This document shows positions 25,753-34,138 of a stretch of DNA of 64,000 nt, in pieces. The DNA is from Akkermansiaceae bacterium UBA2381. GTDB lineage: Bacteria > Verrucomicrobiota > Verrucomicrobiia > Verrucomicrobiales > DEV007. Both the position numbers and the translations under genes were made by a program. The first letter of the stretch is position 1. Every line of letters starts with the position of its first letter. The notes under the pieces are model-generated. The model was not told the origin of the DNA. It saw nothing but the letters and a program-made list of their open reading frames with translations, and searched no databases. The stretch spans positions 321,474 to 385,473 of the forward strand of contig DDSV01000024.1 in NCBI GenBank assembly GCA_002344215.1, read 5' to 3'.

Positions 25753-26229
25753 TCAGGGAGTTTGGCAAGGGGGCGAATCTGCCAGTGAACGCTCCATCCG
25801 TCGATGGGGAATTCCCACTTCCGTGAAGGTCCCTCCCACGGACCTGTAACCGAGCTTCTCATAAAATCCGCAGACTCCTTCACGGGAATGCAGGACCAGA
25901 CTCGTGACGGAGGACTCTTGAGCGGCTCTTTCGACCGCCAGCATCAGGGTTCGGCCCAGGCCTTCGCCCTGGCGTGAAGGTTCCACCGCCACCTGGCGGA
26001 TTTTCCAGACGCCAACCTCCTGCCCGGCATTCCGGATGAGAAGTCCCGCTATCACCCTTTGACCCTCAAGGGCAACGAGATGCAGGTCCTCACTCTCCTG
26101 GATGAGATCTTCCTCCGAATAGGTCAGCCCAAGCGGCTCGCGAAGAACACGATAGCGTAAATCCATCCACTGGGAGAGCTCCAGATCGTTTTCGATCCGG
26201 GCGTCAATCCAGAGGAGCCTCACTTCCAT
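25753..26229 (-). CDS. GNAT family N-acetyltransferase
   Basis: This 158-residue GNAT domain has acetyl-CoA motif A, IRQVAVEPSRQGEGLGRTLMLAVERAA, with the R/Q-x-x-G-x-G turn, and motif B HSREGVCGFYEKLGYRSVG. The substrate is unknown. The open frame continues upstream to 26367, but that part overlaps the aminotransferase gene on the same strand in another frame, so ATG 26229 is preferred. It lies 34 bases downstream of the aminotransferase and ahead of the IMPase. Confidence 0.75.
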   Translation of the reverse strand: MEVRLLWIDARIENDLELSQWMDLRYRVLREPLGLTYSEEDLIQESEDLHLVALEGQRVIAGLLIRNAGQEVGVWKIRQVAVEPSRQGEGLGRTLMLAVERAAQESSVTSLVLHSREGVCGFYEKLGYRSVGGTFTEVGIPHRRMERSLADSPPCQTP

Positions 26230-26263
26230 CCATCGTGCAACCGGGGAACCCCGGTCCTCCGGA

Positions 26264-27430
26264 TCAATGGGAGTGGCAGAATTCCTCGAAACGATCCAGA
26301 CCCTTCTTGATGATGTCCAGACTGGTCGCGTAGCTGAGGCGCACCGACATATCGTGCCCGAAGGCAAGACCCGGCACCGCCGCCACCTGGTAGCGGGAAA
26401 GGAGCTTCTCTGTCAGATTCATCGAGCTGAGACCCATCTTGGTGGTATCAACGAGGAAATAGAAGGCGCCATCGGGCTCAACCACTTCGATGTTGTTGAT
26501 CTTCTGAAGACGGCTCAGCATATACTGACGGCGCATGTCATACTCCTCGACCATGTCATTGATGAGGTTCTGAGGGCCTTTCAACGCGGCGAGCGCTCCA
26601 TACTGCGCAAAGCTGGTCGCATTCGAGGTGGTGTGGCTCTGGATCGTGTCGATCGCATCGGCAATCTCCTGGGGAGCGGCGGTGTAACCGAGGCGCCATC
26701 CGGTCATCGAGTAGACCTTGCTGAAGCCGTTGATCGTGATCGTGAGATTTTTTGCCGCTTCGCTGACCGAGGCGGTGCTGACGTGCTTCTTGCCGTTGTA
26801 GATCAACTTTTCGTAGATCTCGTCCGAAAGGATGATGATGTCCTCCGAGGCGGCGACTTCGACGATGGCCTCAAGCTCGGCCTTCGTGTAGACCGAACCG
26901 GTCGGATTGTTCGGGCTGTTCAGAATGAGCATCCGGGTGCGGCCGCTGATGGAGTCCTCGAACTCTTCGGCAGTGAACTTCCAGTTGTTATCACGCTTGG
27001 TGTTCACGAAATAGGGCTCGGCTCCGACAAGGCGGACCATTTCAGGATAGCTCGTCCAGTAGGGGGCCGGGATGATGACTTCGTCGCCGGGATTACAACA
27101 GGCGAGGATGGCGTTGTAGCAGGAGTGCTTGGCACCGCAGTTCACCGAAATCTGGCTGGGCGAGTATTCGATGTTGTTCTCAAGGAAGAGCTTCTCGGCG
27201 AGGGCCTTCTTCAACTCGGGGATACCGGTGGTGGGAGTGTATTTCGTTTTCCCGGCAAGAAGCGCTTCGATCGCGGCGTCTTTGATGTGCTGGGGAGTAT
27301 CGAGATCCGGCTCACCGGCCCCGAAACTGGCAATGTCCTGGCCTTCCGCCTGCATCTTCTTCGCCGCAGCGGTGATGGCGAGGGTCTGTGAAGGGGCGAT
27401 CTGGGAAAATTTGTCGGCAATGAAACTCAT
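26264..27430 (-). CDS. Class I aspartate aminotransferase (subgroup Ib type)
   Basis: This 388-residue PLP enzyme interconverts aspartate and oxaloacetate. Landmarks are GAGEPDLDTPQHI near the N terminus, NSPNNPTGSVY, the cofactor-binding DEIYEKLIY region, the PLP lysine in NGFSKVYSMTGWRLGY and the C-terminal substrate arginine in VRLSYATS. The KxxxTxxxGIPELKKALAEK segment is typical of the Ib subgroup of thermophilic and many diderm bacteria. It leads a minus-strand run with the GNAT, IMPase and ispF genes. Confidence 0.88.
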   Translation of the reverse strand: MSFIADKFSQIAPSQTLAITAAAKKMQAEGQDIASFGAGEPDLDTPQHIKDAAIEALLAGKTKYTPTTGIPELKKALAEKLFLENNIEYSPSQISVNCGAKHSCYNAILACCNPGDEVIIPAPYWTSYPEMVRLVGAEPYFVNTKRDNNWKFTAEEFEDSISGRTRMLILNSPNNPTGSVYTKAELEAIVEVAASEDIIILSDEIYEKLIYNGKKHVSTASVSEAAKNLTITINGFSKVYSMTGWRLGYTAAPQEIADAIDTIQSHTTSNATSFAQYGALAALKGPQNLINDMVEEYDMRRQYMLSRLQKINNIEVVEPDGAFYFLVDTTKMGLSSMNLTEKLLSRYQVAAVPGLAFGHDMSVRLSYATSLDIIKKGLDRFEEFCHSH

Positions 27431-27738
27431 GTCTGGTGGGATACGTTTGGGGGTTCCGACCCGGACCCGCTAGACTCCCTCCACCGGCATAATTGCCACG
27501 CGGCTCGGAGTGCGTCGCAGAACCCTGGGCCTTCACGATACAACTCTCCCGCATCGACGGGGATTTGGTGATGGCTCGACCGCAACTCCGTGAACAATGC
27601 GGATTGTTTCCCTAACCGATCTGACGGCAGATTCAAGCGAAATGCTCCCGCGTTTTGAATTTGTCGGAATGAAAGCGGCCGACAGCGCTCTTTTCCGCAG
27701 TTGCAGATGAGGGGTGCGCGACTTAAATCTGAGTGAAG
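27431..27738. other. Gene-free divergent region between aminotransferase and holA
   Basis: No credible open frame, RNA or terminator is seen in these 308 bases on either strand. It must hold the divergent promoters of the aminotransferase run and holA, but no good -35/-10 pair stands out. Confidence 0.5.
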
Positions 27739-28848
27739 ATGCCGGCGCCCATGAACATTTTTGCCTTTTTCGGGACCGACGAGGCTCTCGTGAAGGAGGC
27801 GGCGATGAAGCTGTCCCGGGAAATCGCTCCCCAGGACAACGAGTTCGGCCTGGAGATCATCAGCGGCAGCGCCGACAACTCCGACCATGCCTCGCAGATC
27901 GTCTCGCGAACGATCGAGGCGATCCAGACCCTGCCGTTTTTCGGGGGTGACAAGCTGGTCTGGCTTCAGGGAGCGAATTTCTTCGGCGACAACCAAACCG
28001 GCAAATCCGAAACGACCCTCGCCGCCGTGGAGGCTCTCGTCGAGATCCTCGCCTCGAACCTTCCTCCCGAAGTCAAAGTGATCATCAGTGCGGGTGAAAT
28101 CGACAAACGCCGGACATTTTTCAAGACTTTGGGCAAGTGCGCCAGGGTGGAGATTTTCGACAAGCTCGATACAACGAAGGCAGGATGGGAGAGCCAGGTG
28201 ATGCGTCACGTTGAGGATCGTGCCAAAACCTTGAAGCTCGATTTTGCGAGGGGCGCGCTGGAACGATTTGTTCTGACCGTTGGATCCAATACCCGCTCGA
28301 TCGACAACGAATTGGAAAAGCTTTCGCTTTTCGCCGGGGAACACCCCGTGACGGCGGAGGATGTTGGTCGTATCTCGGCGGTGACTCACGCCGGGGTTAT
28401 TTTTGATATCGGGGAAGCCGTCTCCAAAAGGGATCTTCCCAAAGCTCTCAACCTCATCGATCATCAACTCCAGCGAGGGGAAAACGCCATCGGTCTCCTT
28501 CTTGCCGCCATCGTTCCCAAGGTCCGGATGCTCCTCCACGCCCGTGACCTCATTGAAAGCCGCCGGGTTTCAGTTGGAAAGAATTACGGTTCCTTTCAAA
28601 GCGCCCTCGCCGCCCTTCCCGCCGGCGAGACCGCCCACATCCCGAGAAACAAGGACGGCGGGATCTCGGCTTATCCCCTCTTTCTGGCCGCCCAGGCCGC
28701 CGGCAAATTTTCCCTGAAGGAGTTGAGGCAGGCCCTCGATGCCTGTCTTGAGGCCAATGTCAGGCTCGTCACCACCTCTCTCGATCACCGGCTCGTGCTA
28801 CATCAGCTGGTGACCCGCATTCTGACCCGGACTGGCCAGGCTTCCTGA
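27739..28848 (+). CDS. holA: DNA polymerase III subunit delta
   Basis: This 369-residue protein is the clamp-loader delta subunit that opens the sliding clamp. It begins MNIFAFFGTDEALVKEAAMKL in place of the nucleotide-binding loop of active AAA proteins, as in HolA, and has the collar domain with AIGLLLAAIVPKVRMLLHARDLIE and LRQALDACLEANVRLVTTSLDHRLVLHQLV at the C terminus. Possible starts are GTG 27733, ATG 27739 and ATG 27751. The residues before MNIF are not conserved in my memory of the family, so the shorter form is possible. The TauE-like gene follows after eight bases. Confidence 0.8.
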   Translation: MPAPMNIFAFFGTDEALVKEAAMKLSREIAPQDNEFGLEIISGSADNSDHASQIVSRTIEAIQTLPFFGGDKLVWLQGANFFGDNQTGKSETTLAAVEALVEILASNLPPEVKVIISAGEIDKRRTFFKTLGKCARVEIFDKLDTTKAGWESQVMRHVEDRAKTLKLDFARGALERFVLTVGSNTRSIDNELEKLSLFAGEHPVTAEDVGRISAVTHAGVIFDIGEAVSKRDLPKALNLIDHQLQRGENAIGLLLAAIVPKVRMLLHARDLIESRRVSVGKNYGSFQSALAALPAGETAHIPRNKDGGISAYPLFLAAQAAGKFSLKELRQALDACLEANVRLVTTSLDHRLVLHQLVTRILTRTGQAS

Positions 28849-28856
28849 ACTTACAG

Positions 28857-29222
28857 ATGATGAAACTCATTCTCCTCCCTCTGGGCATTGGTCTTTTTGC
28901 GGGTGTCATGGCCGGGCTATGCGGCGTCGGGGGCGGAATCGTGATGGTTCCCGCCTTTGTGTATCTCCTTGGCATGGAGCAAAAGGCGGCCATTGCCACA
29001 AGCATGGCGGTGATCGTTCCCACCTCACTCATGGCGATCGCCCGATTTCAGCAGGCCGGACTCGTCCAATGGAACATTTTCTGGCCCACCGCCCTCGGGG
29101 CGATCTTTGCCGCCTATTTTGCGACAGGATGGGTGCGTAAACTGAGCAATGACCAGCTTACGAAAGTGTTCGCGGTACTCATGATCCTGGTGGGCGTGAG
29201 TATGCTCTTCAAGAAAGCCTGA
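28857..29222 (+). CDS. Half-size TauE/SafE family permease
   Basis: This 121-residue membrane protein has four helices and the TauE signature GLFAGVMAGLCGVGGGIVMVP followed by ATSMAVIVPTSLMAIARF. Standard TauE/SafE anion or sulfite exporters have eight helices made of two such halves, so this is a half-length member that probably dimerises. It follows holA by eight bases. With a sulfate-assimilation operon nearby, a sulfur compound is a possible substrate, but this is inference. Confidence 0.75.
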   Translation: MMKLILLPLGIGLFAGVMAGLCGVGGGIVMVPAFVYLLGMEQKAAIATSMAVIVPTSLMAIARFQQAGLVQWNIFWPTALGAIFAAYFATGWVRKLSNDQLTKVFAVLMILVGVSMLFKKA

Positions 29223-29236
29223 ATAGACTCCGCGTT

Positions 29237-29422
29237 GCGGCAGTGAATCTTCGCTTCCCGCTGGGGATTGCGATTTGCACTCCGCGTTGCGGTGTGATGG
29301 AGGCGAGAGCGGGAATTATCCTGCGAGGCGCACGATCTGCCTGCGGCAGTGAATCTTCGCTTCCCGCTCCGGATTGCTGTTTGCACCCCGCGTTGCGGTG
29401 TGATGGAGGCGAGAGCGGGAAT
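29237..29422. repeat. Tandem duplication of an 80-bp segment with the tRNA-Cys 3' end
   Basis: Two near-identical copies, 29237-29316 and 29343-29422, lie 106 bases apart. Each starts at GCGGCAGTGAATCTTCGC and ends at GAGGCGAGAGCGGGAAT, with a handful of differences between. The second copy is the true 3' end of tRNA-Cys and its flank; the first is a duplicate without the rest of the tRNA. A third short copy of CCGCGTTGCGG lies at about 29230. Confidence 0.85.
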
Positions 29423-29477
29423 CGAACCCGCGATAGAGCTTTTGCAGAGCCCGGCCTTACCACTTGGCTATCTCGCC
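29404..29477 (-). tRNA. tRNA-Cys (anticodon GCA), CCA encoded
   Basis: On the minus strand the acceptor GGCGAGA (29477-29471) pairs with TCTCGCC (29414-29408), followed by the U discriminator base expected of tRNA-Cys (29407) and an encoded CCA (29406-29404). The anticodon arm GGGCT-CTGCAAA-AGCTC gives anticodon GCA, and the T arm is GCGGG-TTCGATT-CCCGC. The D arm contains GCCAAGTGGTAAGGC. The whole cloverleaf folds without mismatch apart from one G-U pair. Confidence 0.95.
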
Positions 29478-29798
29478 ATCACACTGAAAGAACGTCCGCA
29501 AAACGAACGGGCGGCACTAAAAGCCCGTTAGAGGAGACTGTCAACGGTTTAGCAGGGAGGGGAAGAGAACCGGGAATGAGCCGGCGGAGTGCCTTGTTTC
29601 GCCTTAGCGCGGCGTATCGGCGGAAAATCGCCACCATGCCTCCGAATTGTATGTTAATCAGTGGCGCCTTCCGCCATACTGTCCCCCATTGGATCACTCC
29701 CATTCAATCGGAGCCGCCTGAGTCTGCAAGTCAGCCAGGCTCTCCGATGTCGGCAGGAATGAGGAAACTCTTACTCCAACTTCAATCGACAATTCATT
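29478..29798. other. Gene-free stretch between tRNA-Cys and the small basic protein
   Basis: Apart from the tRNA promoter at 29516-29544 and a 7-bp hairpin (AACGGGC/GCCCGTT at 29506-29529) nothing coding is evident. A longer plus-strand open frame crosses the tRNA and the repeats and is not credible. Confidence 0.5.
29516..29544 (-). promoter_or_regulatory. Promoter of tRNA-Cys
   Basis: On the minus strand a perfect TTGACA (29544-29539) is followed after 17 bases by TTTAGT (29521-29516). The mature tRNA begins about 30 bases downstream of the predicted start, a normal leader for RNase P processing. Confidence 0.55.
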
Positions 29799-29939
29799 AT
29801 GGGAGACAAATCACCAAAATCAAAACAGAAGAGCAAGGACCAGAAGCAGGGCAAATCCAACGCCTCCGCCAAGGAAAAGCAGCGCGTCATCGACAGCAAA
29901 CATCAGGTCCCTGCCGCTCCTCCGAAGAAGAAGGGCTAA
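29799..29939 (+). CDS. Small lysine-rich protein, 46 residues
   Basis: This 46-residue protein begins MGDKSPKSKQKSKDQKQ and ends PAAPPKKKG. It is very basic and polar, has no membrane segment and is probably disordered. Short proteins beginning MGDKSPKxK recur in many bacteria, including Verrucomicrobiota, and are usually annotated as hypothetical. The conserved opening and the fitting codon pattern make it likely to be translated. It could bind RNA or DNA by charge; that is only a guess. The gene lies 44 bases before the end of cysN on the other strand. Confidence 0.6.
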   Translation: MGDKSPKSKQKSKDQKQGKSNASAKEKQRVIDSKHQVPAAPPKKKG

Positions 29940-29982
29940 AAGTTGCCTCACTGATCACTCGCTCTCACCAGAGGCAAGGGCC

Positions 29983-31269
29983 TCAGATGATCATCCCGGC
30001 GGCGACGGTTTCGTTGGTCTGCGAGTCGATCAGGATGAAGCTCCCCGTGGCACGATTCTGCCGATAGGAATCGTAGAGAAGCGGTGCCGATGTTCGCAGG
30101 GTGATCCGACCGATTTCGTTTAGACGGAAGGTCTTGTCGTCCTCGATCTTGTGCAGCGTGTTGATGTTGATCTTGTAACGCACCTCTTTAACGATGGCCT
30201 TCACTTCCCGGGTGGTGTGACGCAGATAGTATTTTGCGTTCGGTGAGAGCTGGTTCGATTCAGAGAACCAACAGATCATGGCCTCGATCTCCTGATCTTT
30301 TTTCGGGGGATTGTTCGGCTTGGTGATCATGTCGCCGCGGCTGATGTCGATCTCATCCTCCAGAGTGATGGTGCAGGAAAGCGGAGCAAAGGCGGCCTCC
30401 TGGGGTCCGTCAAACGACTCGATCGCCTTGATCTTCGTGGAAAAGCCGGAGGGCTGGATCACGACATCGTCACCGGGGCGGAAGACACCACCGGCGACAC
30501 GACCCGCGTAGCCACGGAAATCGTGAAACTCGTCCGAGTGCGGGCGGATCACCCACTGAACAGGGAAGCGGGCGTCGACGTGGTTGTGATCCGAGCCAAT
30601 GTAAACGGTCTCTAGATGGTAGAGCATGGTCGGGCCCTCGTACCAGTCCATGTTTTTGGACTTGTCGACGACGTTGTCGCCATGGAGGGCGCTCATCGGG
30701 ATCGCGACCATGTCCACGATGTTGTCGAGACGCGAAGCGAAGCGTTTGAACTCATCGACAATCTCTTCGAAACGAGCCTCGCTGTATTCGACGAGATCCA
30801 TCTTGTTCACCGCGAGGATGACATGGCGGATCCGCAGGAGGTCGGCGATAAAGGCGTGGCGACAGGTCTGCTCGATGATCCCGAGACGGGCGTCGACAAG
30901 AATGATGGCCAGGTTTGCGGTCGAGGCTCCCGTCACCATGTTCCGGGTGTATTGAATGTGTCCGGGAGTGTCCGCGATGATGAATTTCCGCTTCGGCGTC
31001 GCGAAGTAACGATAGGCCACATCAATGGTGATGCCCTGCTCGCGCTCGGCGCGAAGCCCGTCGGTGAGGAGGGCGAGGTTGACGTGCTCGTCGCCACGTT
31101 TTTTGGAGGTGGCTTCCACGGCATCCATCTGGTCATCGAAGGTGTTTTTCGAATCGTAGAGAAGTCGTCCGATGAGAGTCGACTTGCCGTCATCGACACT
31201 GCCTGCCGTGGTGAAACGGAGCAGGTCCATGTTGAGGTAGCCTTCGTCGAGGGGAATTTCGGTGTGCAT
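29983..31269 (-). CDS. cysN: Sulfate adenylyltransferase subunit 1 (GTPase)
   Basis: This 428-residue EF-Tu-like GTPase drives the CysD sulfurylase reaction that makes APS from sulfate and ATP. G motifs are AGSVDDGKSTLIGRLLYDSK (P-loop), DTPGHIQYTRNMVTGAS and AVNKMDLV. The length shows that no APS kinase domain is fused, and a separate cysC is nearby. The open frame extends upstream to 31431 across repeat-like sequence; ATG 31269 (MHTEIPLDEGYLNMDLLRF) is the natural start. It is the last gene of the cys operon and is separated from cysD by a foreign-looking gene. Confidence 0.93.
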   Translation of the reverse strand: MHTEIPLDEGYLNMDLLRFTTAGSVDDGKSTLIGRLLYDSKNTFDDQMDAVEATSKKRGDEHVNLALLTDGLRAEREQGITIDVAYRYFATPKRKFIIADTPGHIQYTRNMVTGASTANLAIILVDARLGIIEQTCRHAFIADLLRIRHVILAVNKMDLVEYSEARFEEIVDEFKRFASRLDNIVDMVAIPMSALHGDNVVDKSKNMDWYEGPTMLYHLETVYIGSDHNHVDARFPVQWVIRPHSDEFHDFRGYAGRVAGGVFRPGDDVVIQPSGFSTKIKAIESFDGPQEAAFAPLSCTITLEDEIDISRGDMITKPNNPPKKDQEIEAMICWFSESNQLSPNAKYYLRHTTREVKAIVKEVRYKININTLHKIEDDKTFRLNEIGRITLRTSAPLLYDSYRQNRATGSFILIDSQTNETVAAGMII

Positions 31270-31280
31270 AAAGAATTGGG

Positions 31281-31315
31281 TGAAAAGTGCGAAGGTGACA
31301 GGTAAAAGGTGAAAA
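31281..31315. repeat. Left inverted GTGAAA-type tract flanking the four-helix-bundle gene
   Basis: The tract contains GAAAAGTGCGAAGGTGACAG and GGTAAAAGGTGAAAAC. Its reverse complement closely resembles the tract at 31706-31741 on the far side of the four-helix-bundle gene, so the pair forms imperfect inverted repeats around that gene. Confidence 0.55.
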
Positions 31316-31714
31316 CTATTTCGGTTGGCGAAGCTTAATTGCGAGCGACTCGATTCCTTTGGAGAGGCGGAGCGCTTCGCTCCTAAGATCAAGAGCCGTT
31401 TCTGAGGAAAGGTAGGAGAGGTCTTCAGCAAGATGAAGCATTGAGCGGACTTCTCCGCAGGAGCCTTTGGCGAGGTCTAAAAATCGGGCAAAATCGGGCT
31501 TTCTTCTTCTCTCAAAGCCTTCGGCGATATTGTTCATCACCGAAACGCCGGCTCTCTGAATTTGATCACGAAACCCGAAGTCACGCTCGGAAACGCTCCC
31601 CGCTCCGAAAATACGATAAAGCTTAGCCGCTTGCTCTCTCGCCTGCTGCCAGATCCGCAGATCTTCAAACTGTTTCGCCAGCTCCCCCATCGTTCGATTC
31701 AAATCACTTTTCAC
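31316..31714 (-). CDS. Four-helix-bundle protein (S23/IVP family) inside the cys operon
   Basis: This 132-residue protein belongs to the four-helix-bundle family found in 23S rRNA intervening sequences. The signatures are FEDLRIWQQAREQAAKLYRIF, DFGFRDQIQRAGVSVMNNIAEGFERRR and FLDLAKGSCGEVRSMLHLA. The function is unknown; the family forms pentamers and is often found as isolated cassettes. Here it lies between cysD and cysN on the same strand, where the two genes are normally adjacent. GTGAAA-type inverted tracts flank it. A later insertion into the operon is the simplest reading. Confidence 0.85.
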   Translation of the reverse strand: MKSDLNRTMGELAKQFEDLRIWQQAREQAAKLYRIFGAGSVSERDFGFRDQIQRAGVSVMNNIAEGFERRRKPDFARFLDLAKGSCGEVRSMLHLAEDLSYLSSETALDLRSEALRLSKGIESLAIKLRQPK

Positions 31715-31741
31715 ATTTCACCTTCCCACCTTTTACTTCGC
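31706..31741. repeat. Right inverted GTGAAA-type tract flanking the four-helix-bundle gene
   Basis: CTTTTCACATTTCACCTTCC followed by CACCTTTTACTTCG is the inverted counterpart of the left tract at 31281-31315. It overlaps the first codons of the four-helix-bundle gene. Confidence 0.55.
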
Positions 31742-31760
31742 CGAAGGCGAATCCGCGATT

Positions 31761-32681
31761 TCAGAAGTATCCTTCCTTTTTCCGGTCTTCCATTGCGGTT
31801 TCGGAGCGCTTGTCGTCGGCGCGGGTGCCTCGCTCGGTCTGGCGGGCGGTGGCGACTTCGTAGATGATGGAGTCGAGATCGGAGGCATCGGAATAGACGG
31901 CACCGGTACAGGTCATATCACCAATGGTGCGGAAGCGGACGACGGCGGATTCCTCGATGCGCTCGCCCGGCTGGGGAATCACGACATCCGAGATCGCGAG
32001 CATTGCGCCGCTGCGATGAACGACATCCCGGCGATGGGAAAAATAGAGATTCGGGAGCGGGATCTTCTCGGCTTTGATGTACTGCCAGACATCCATTTCC
32101 GTCCAGTTGGAGAGCGGGAACACCCGGAAATGTTCACCGTGATGTTTGCGCCCGTTGAAAATGTTCCAGAGTTCCGGCCGCTGATTTTTCGGATCCCACT
32201 GGCCGAAGTCATCCCGGTGGGAGAAAAAGCGCTCCTTCGCTCTCGCCTTTTCCTCGTCCCGTCGTCCGCCGCCGAGGCAGGCATCATATTTGTTGTTTTC
32301 GATGGCATCTAGAAGCGACACGGTCTGGAGAGCGTTACGGCTCGCGAAGGGTCCCTTTTCCTCCTGAACCCGGCCCTGATCGATGGAGTCCTGCACGAGG
32401 GCGACAACGAGTTCAGCGCGCAACTCGGCAACATACTGATCGCGGTAATCAATCGTCTCCGAAAAATTGTGCCCGGTATCCACATGGAGAAGCGGAAAAG
32501 GAAGACGTGCCGGGTAGAAGGCCTTGCGGGCAAGATGGGCCATCACGATCGAGTCCTTGCCGCCCGAAAAGAGAAGCGCGGGACGCTCGAACTGCGCCGC
32601 CGTTTCGCGCAGGATAAAAATGGCCTCGGACTCAAGCTGAGCGAGGTGATTGACTCGATATGAAACTCTTTCTTCTTCCAT
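31761..32681 (-). CDS. cysD: Sulfate adenylyltransferase subunit 2
   Basis: This 306-residue PP-loop ATPase makes APS together with CysN. It has the PP-loop LLFSGGKDSIVMAHLA, LLHVDTGHNFSETIDYRD, the segment GGGRRDEEKARAKERFFSHRD, and FNGRKHHGEHFRVFPLSNWTEMDVWQYI with the C-terminal AMEDRKKEGYF. All are standard for CysD. The gene follows cysC with a 25-base gap and is separated from cysN by about 490 bases holding the four-helix-bundle gene. Confidence 0.95.
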   Translation of the reverse strand: MEEERVSYRVNHLAQLESEAIFILRETAAQFERPALLFSGGKDSIVMAHLARKAFYPARLPFPLLHVDTGHNFSETIDYRDQYVAELRAELVVALVQDSIDQGRVQEEKGPFASRNALQTVSLLDAIENNKYDACLGGGRRDEEKARAKERFFSHRDDFGQWDPKNQRPELWNIFNGRKHHGEHFRVFPLSNWTEMDVWQYIKAEKIPLPNLYFSHRRDVVHRSGAMLAISDVVIPQPGERIEESAVVRFRTIGDMTCTGAVYSDASDLDSIIYEVATARQTERGTRADDKRSETAMEDRKKEGYF

Positions 32682-32706
32682 GGTAAAACTTGTGTAAAGC
32701 GACCTT

Positions 32707-33330
32707 TCAGAGGGCCGCGCGATATTCTATTTTTGTTTTCTCGAGCGCTGCCGCAAGCAGACCTTCCAGGCACTCTGCCTCGCTTTCCGTTTCCGTGTCG
32801 AGAATGAGGTCGGGACTTTCCGGCTCTTCGAAGGCGGAATCTTTGCCGGTAAATTGCTTCACTTCTCCTGCCGCCGCTTTAGCGTAAAGACCCTTGGGAT
32901 CCCTCGCCGCACAGGTCTCGAAGGAGGCCTTCACATAGACTTCGAGGAGATCACGGTCACCGATCACCTCGCGGGCAAGGCGACGCAGGTCGTTGCGGGG
33001 AGTGATAAATGAAGTGATCGCAATGATTCCGCAGTCGGCAAAGAGTTTCGCCACCTCGGCGACACGGCGGATGTTCTCAAGCCTATCCTCGTCGGAAAAA
33101 CCCAGGTTCCGGTTCAAGCCCGTGCGGATGTTGTCACCATCCAACACTTTGACGAGCCGCCCCTGCTCATGGAGCCGACGCTCTAACAAATTGGCAAGAG
33201 TGCTTTTCCCCGATCCGCTGAGCCCGTACATCCAGATCACGGCTCCCGACTGGCCGAGCAGCTCCTCTTTGGCGGAGCGCGGGAGCATCCGGTCAAAAAC
33301 GGGATAGAGGTGGTCCGGGTTTGTGCTCAT
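32707..33330 (-). CDS. cysC: Adenylylsulfate (APS) kinase
   Basis: This 207-residue kinase phosphorylates APS to PAPS. The P-loop is WMYGLSGSGKSTLANLLE, followed by VKVLDGDNIRTGLNRNLGFSDEDRLENIRRVAEVAKLF (the DGDxxR APS-binding motif) and the lid segment ARDPKGLYAKAAAGEVKQFTG. It has a short N-terminal extension (about 30 residues). Its presence agrees with the PAPS-type reductase encoded just upstream. Confidence 0.95.
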   Translation of the reverse strand: MSTNPDHLYPVFDRMLPRSAKEELLGQSGAVIWMYGLSGSGKSTLANLLERRLHEQGRLVKVLDGDNIRTGLNRNLGFSDEDRLENIRRVAEVAKLFADCGIIAITSFITPRNDLRRLAREVIGDRDLLEVYVKASFETCAARDPKGLYAKAAAGEVKQFTGKDSAFEEPESPDLILDTETESEAECLEGLLAAALEKTKIEYRAAL

Positions 33331-33367
33331 AGAAATCGGTCGGGGGCTCCTGAAGGACTATTCCCGT

Positions 33368-34135
33368 TTAGATCACAAAATCCATTTCCTCGTGGAGTCC
33401 GCACTCCCGTTTCAGGCCGAAAAAGCGTGTCTCTTCGGCGGTCATTCCCTCGGTGAGTTTTCGCGACGTATGCCAGTCACCGATGGAAACGTATCCTTCA
33501 TCCCAGAGCGGGTGGTAGGGGAGGCCGTGAGTCTTGAGATATCTTCCGATATCCATGTCGGTCCAGTCGACGATGGGATGAACCTTGATCCGGCCCTTCT
33601 GGGAAGCAATCACCGGGAAACCCTCGCGTGAGCTGCTCTGCTGACGGCGAACCCCGGCCATGGTGGCGGAAAGACCGAGCTGATTGAGGGCGCGATCCAT
33701 CGGCTCGACTTTATTGATCCGGTTATAACGCTCGATTCCCTCAAGCCCGGTCTCCCAGAGTTTTCCCCAACGCGACTCCTGCCACGCAGGGGAGAGATCG
33801 CTGCGGAAAATCTTGAGATTGAGCGCGAGCCGTTCCGTCAGCTCATCAATGAAACGATAGGTTTCGTCGAAGAAATATCCTGTATCGACCAATATCACCG
33901 GAATGTCCGGGCGTTGCCGGGTCACCAGATGCAACAGGACAGCGGATTGCGCCCCGAAACTGGAGGACATCCCGATCCCGTCGCCAAAATGATCCAGCGC
34001 CCAGGCGATCCGGTCTTCGGCTGATGCCGCTTCCAGATTTCTGGAGAGGGAGGAGAAATCTTCTATCCCATGACGGAGAACCACTTCCGCAAGGGCGGAT
34101 TCGGTCGGGGATGGGAGTGGAGATTCTTCGATCAT
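33368..34135 (-). CDS. cysH: Phosphoadenosine phosphosulfate reductase
   Basis: This 255-residue thioredoxin-dependent reductase reduces PAPS to sulfite. It has the PP-loop-like segment [54 protein letters not shown] and the catalytic cysteine in KRECGLHEE near the C terminus. The paired cysteines of the APS-type iron-sulfur enzymes (CCxxRKxxPL) are absent, so it should use PAPS, consistent with cysC next to it. It is the first gene of the operon; no sulfite reductase genes are in the window. Confidence 0.9.
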   Translation of the reverse strand: MIEESPLPSPTESALAEVVLRHGIEDFSSLSRNLEAASAEDRIAWALDHFGDGIGMSSSFGAQSAVLLHLVTRQRPDIPVILVDTGYFFDETYRFIDELTERLALNLKIFRSDLSPAWQESRWGKLWETGLEGIERYNRINKVEPMDRALNQLGLSATMAGVRRQQSSSREGFPVIASQKGRIKVHPIVDWTDMDIGRYLKTHGLPYHPLWDEGYVSIGDWHTSRKLTEGMTAEETRFFGLKRECGLHEEMDFVI

Positions 34136-34138
34136 TTA

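Noticed and set aside
29230..29422. Repeats near tRNA-Cys considered as a CRISPR or an integrated element
   Set aside because: Only two long copies, no spacers of constant length, no cas or integrase genes, and nothing but 26 bases between the copies.
29243..30067. A 274-residue plus-strand open frame spanning the tRNA-Cys region
   Set aside because: It runs through the tRNA, the 80-bp repeats, the small basic protein and the end of cysN, and has no protein-like features.
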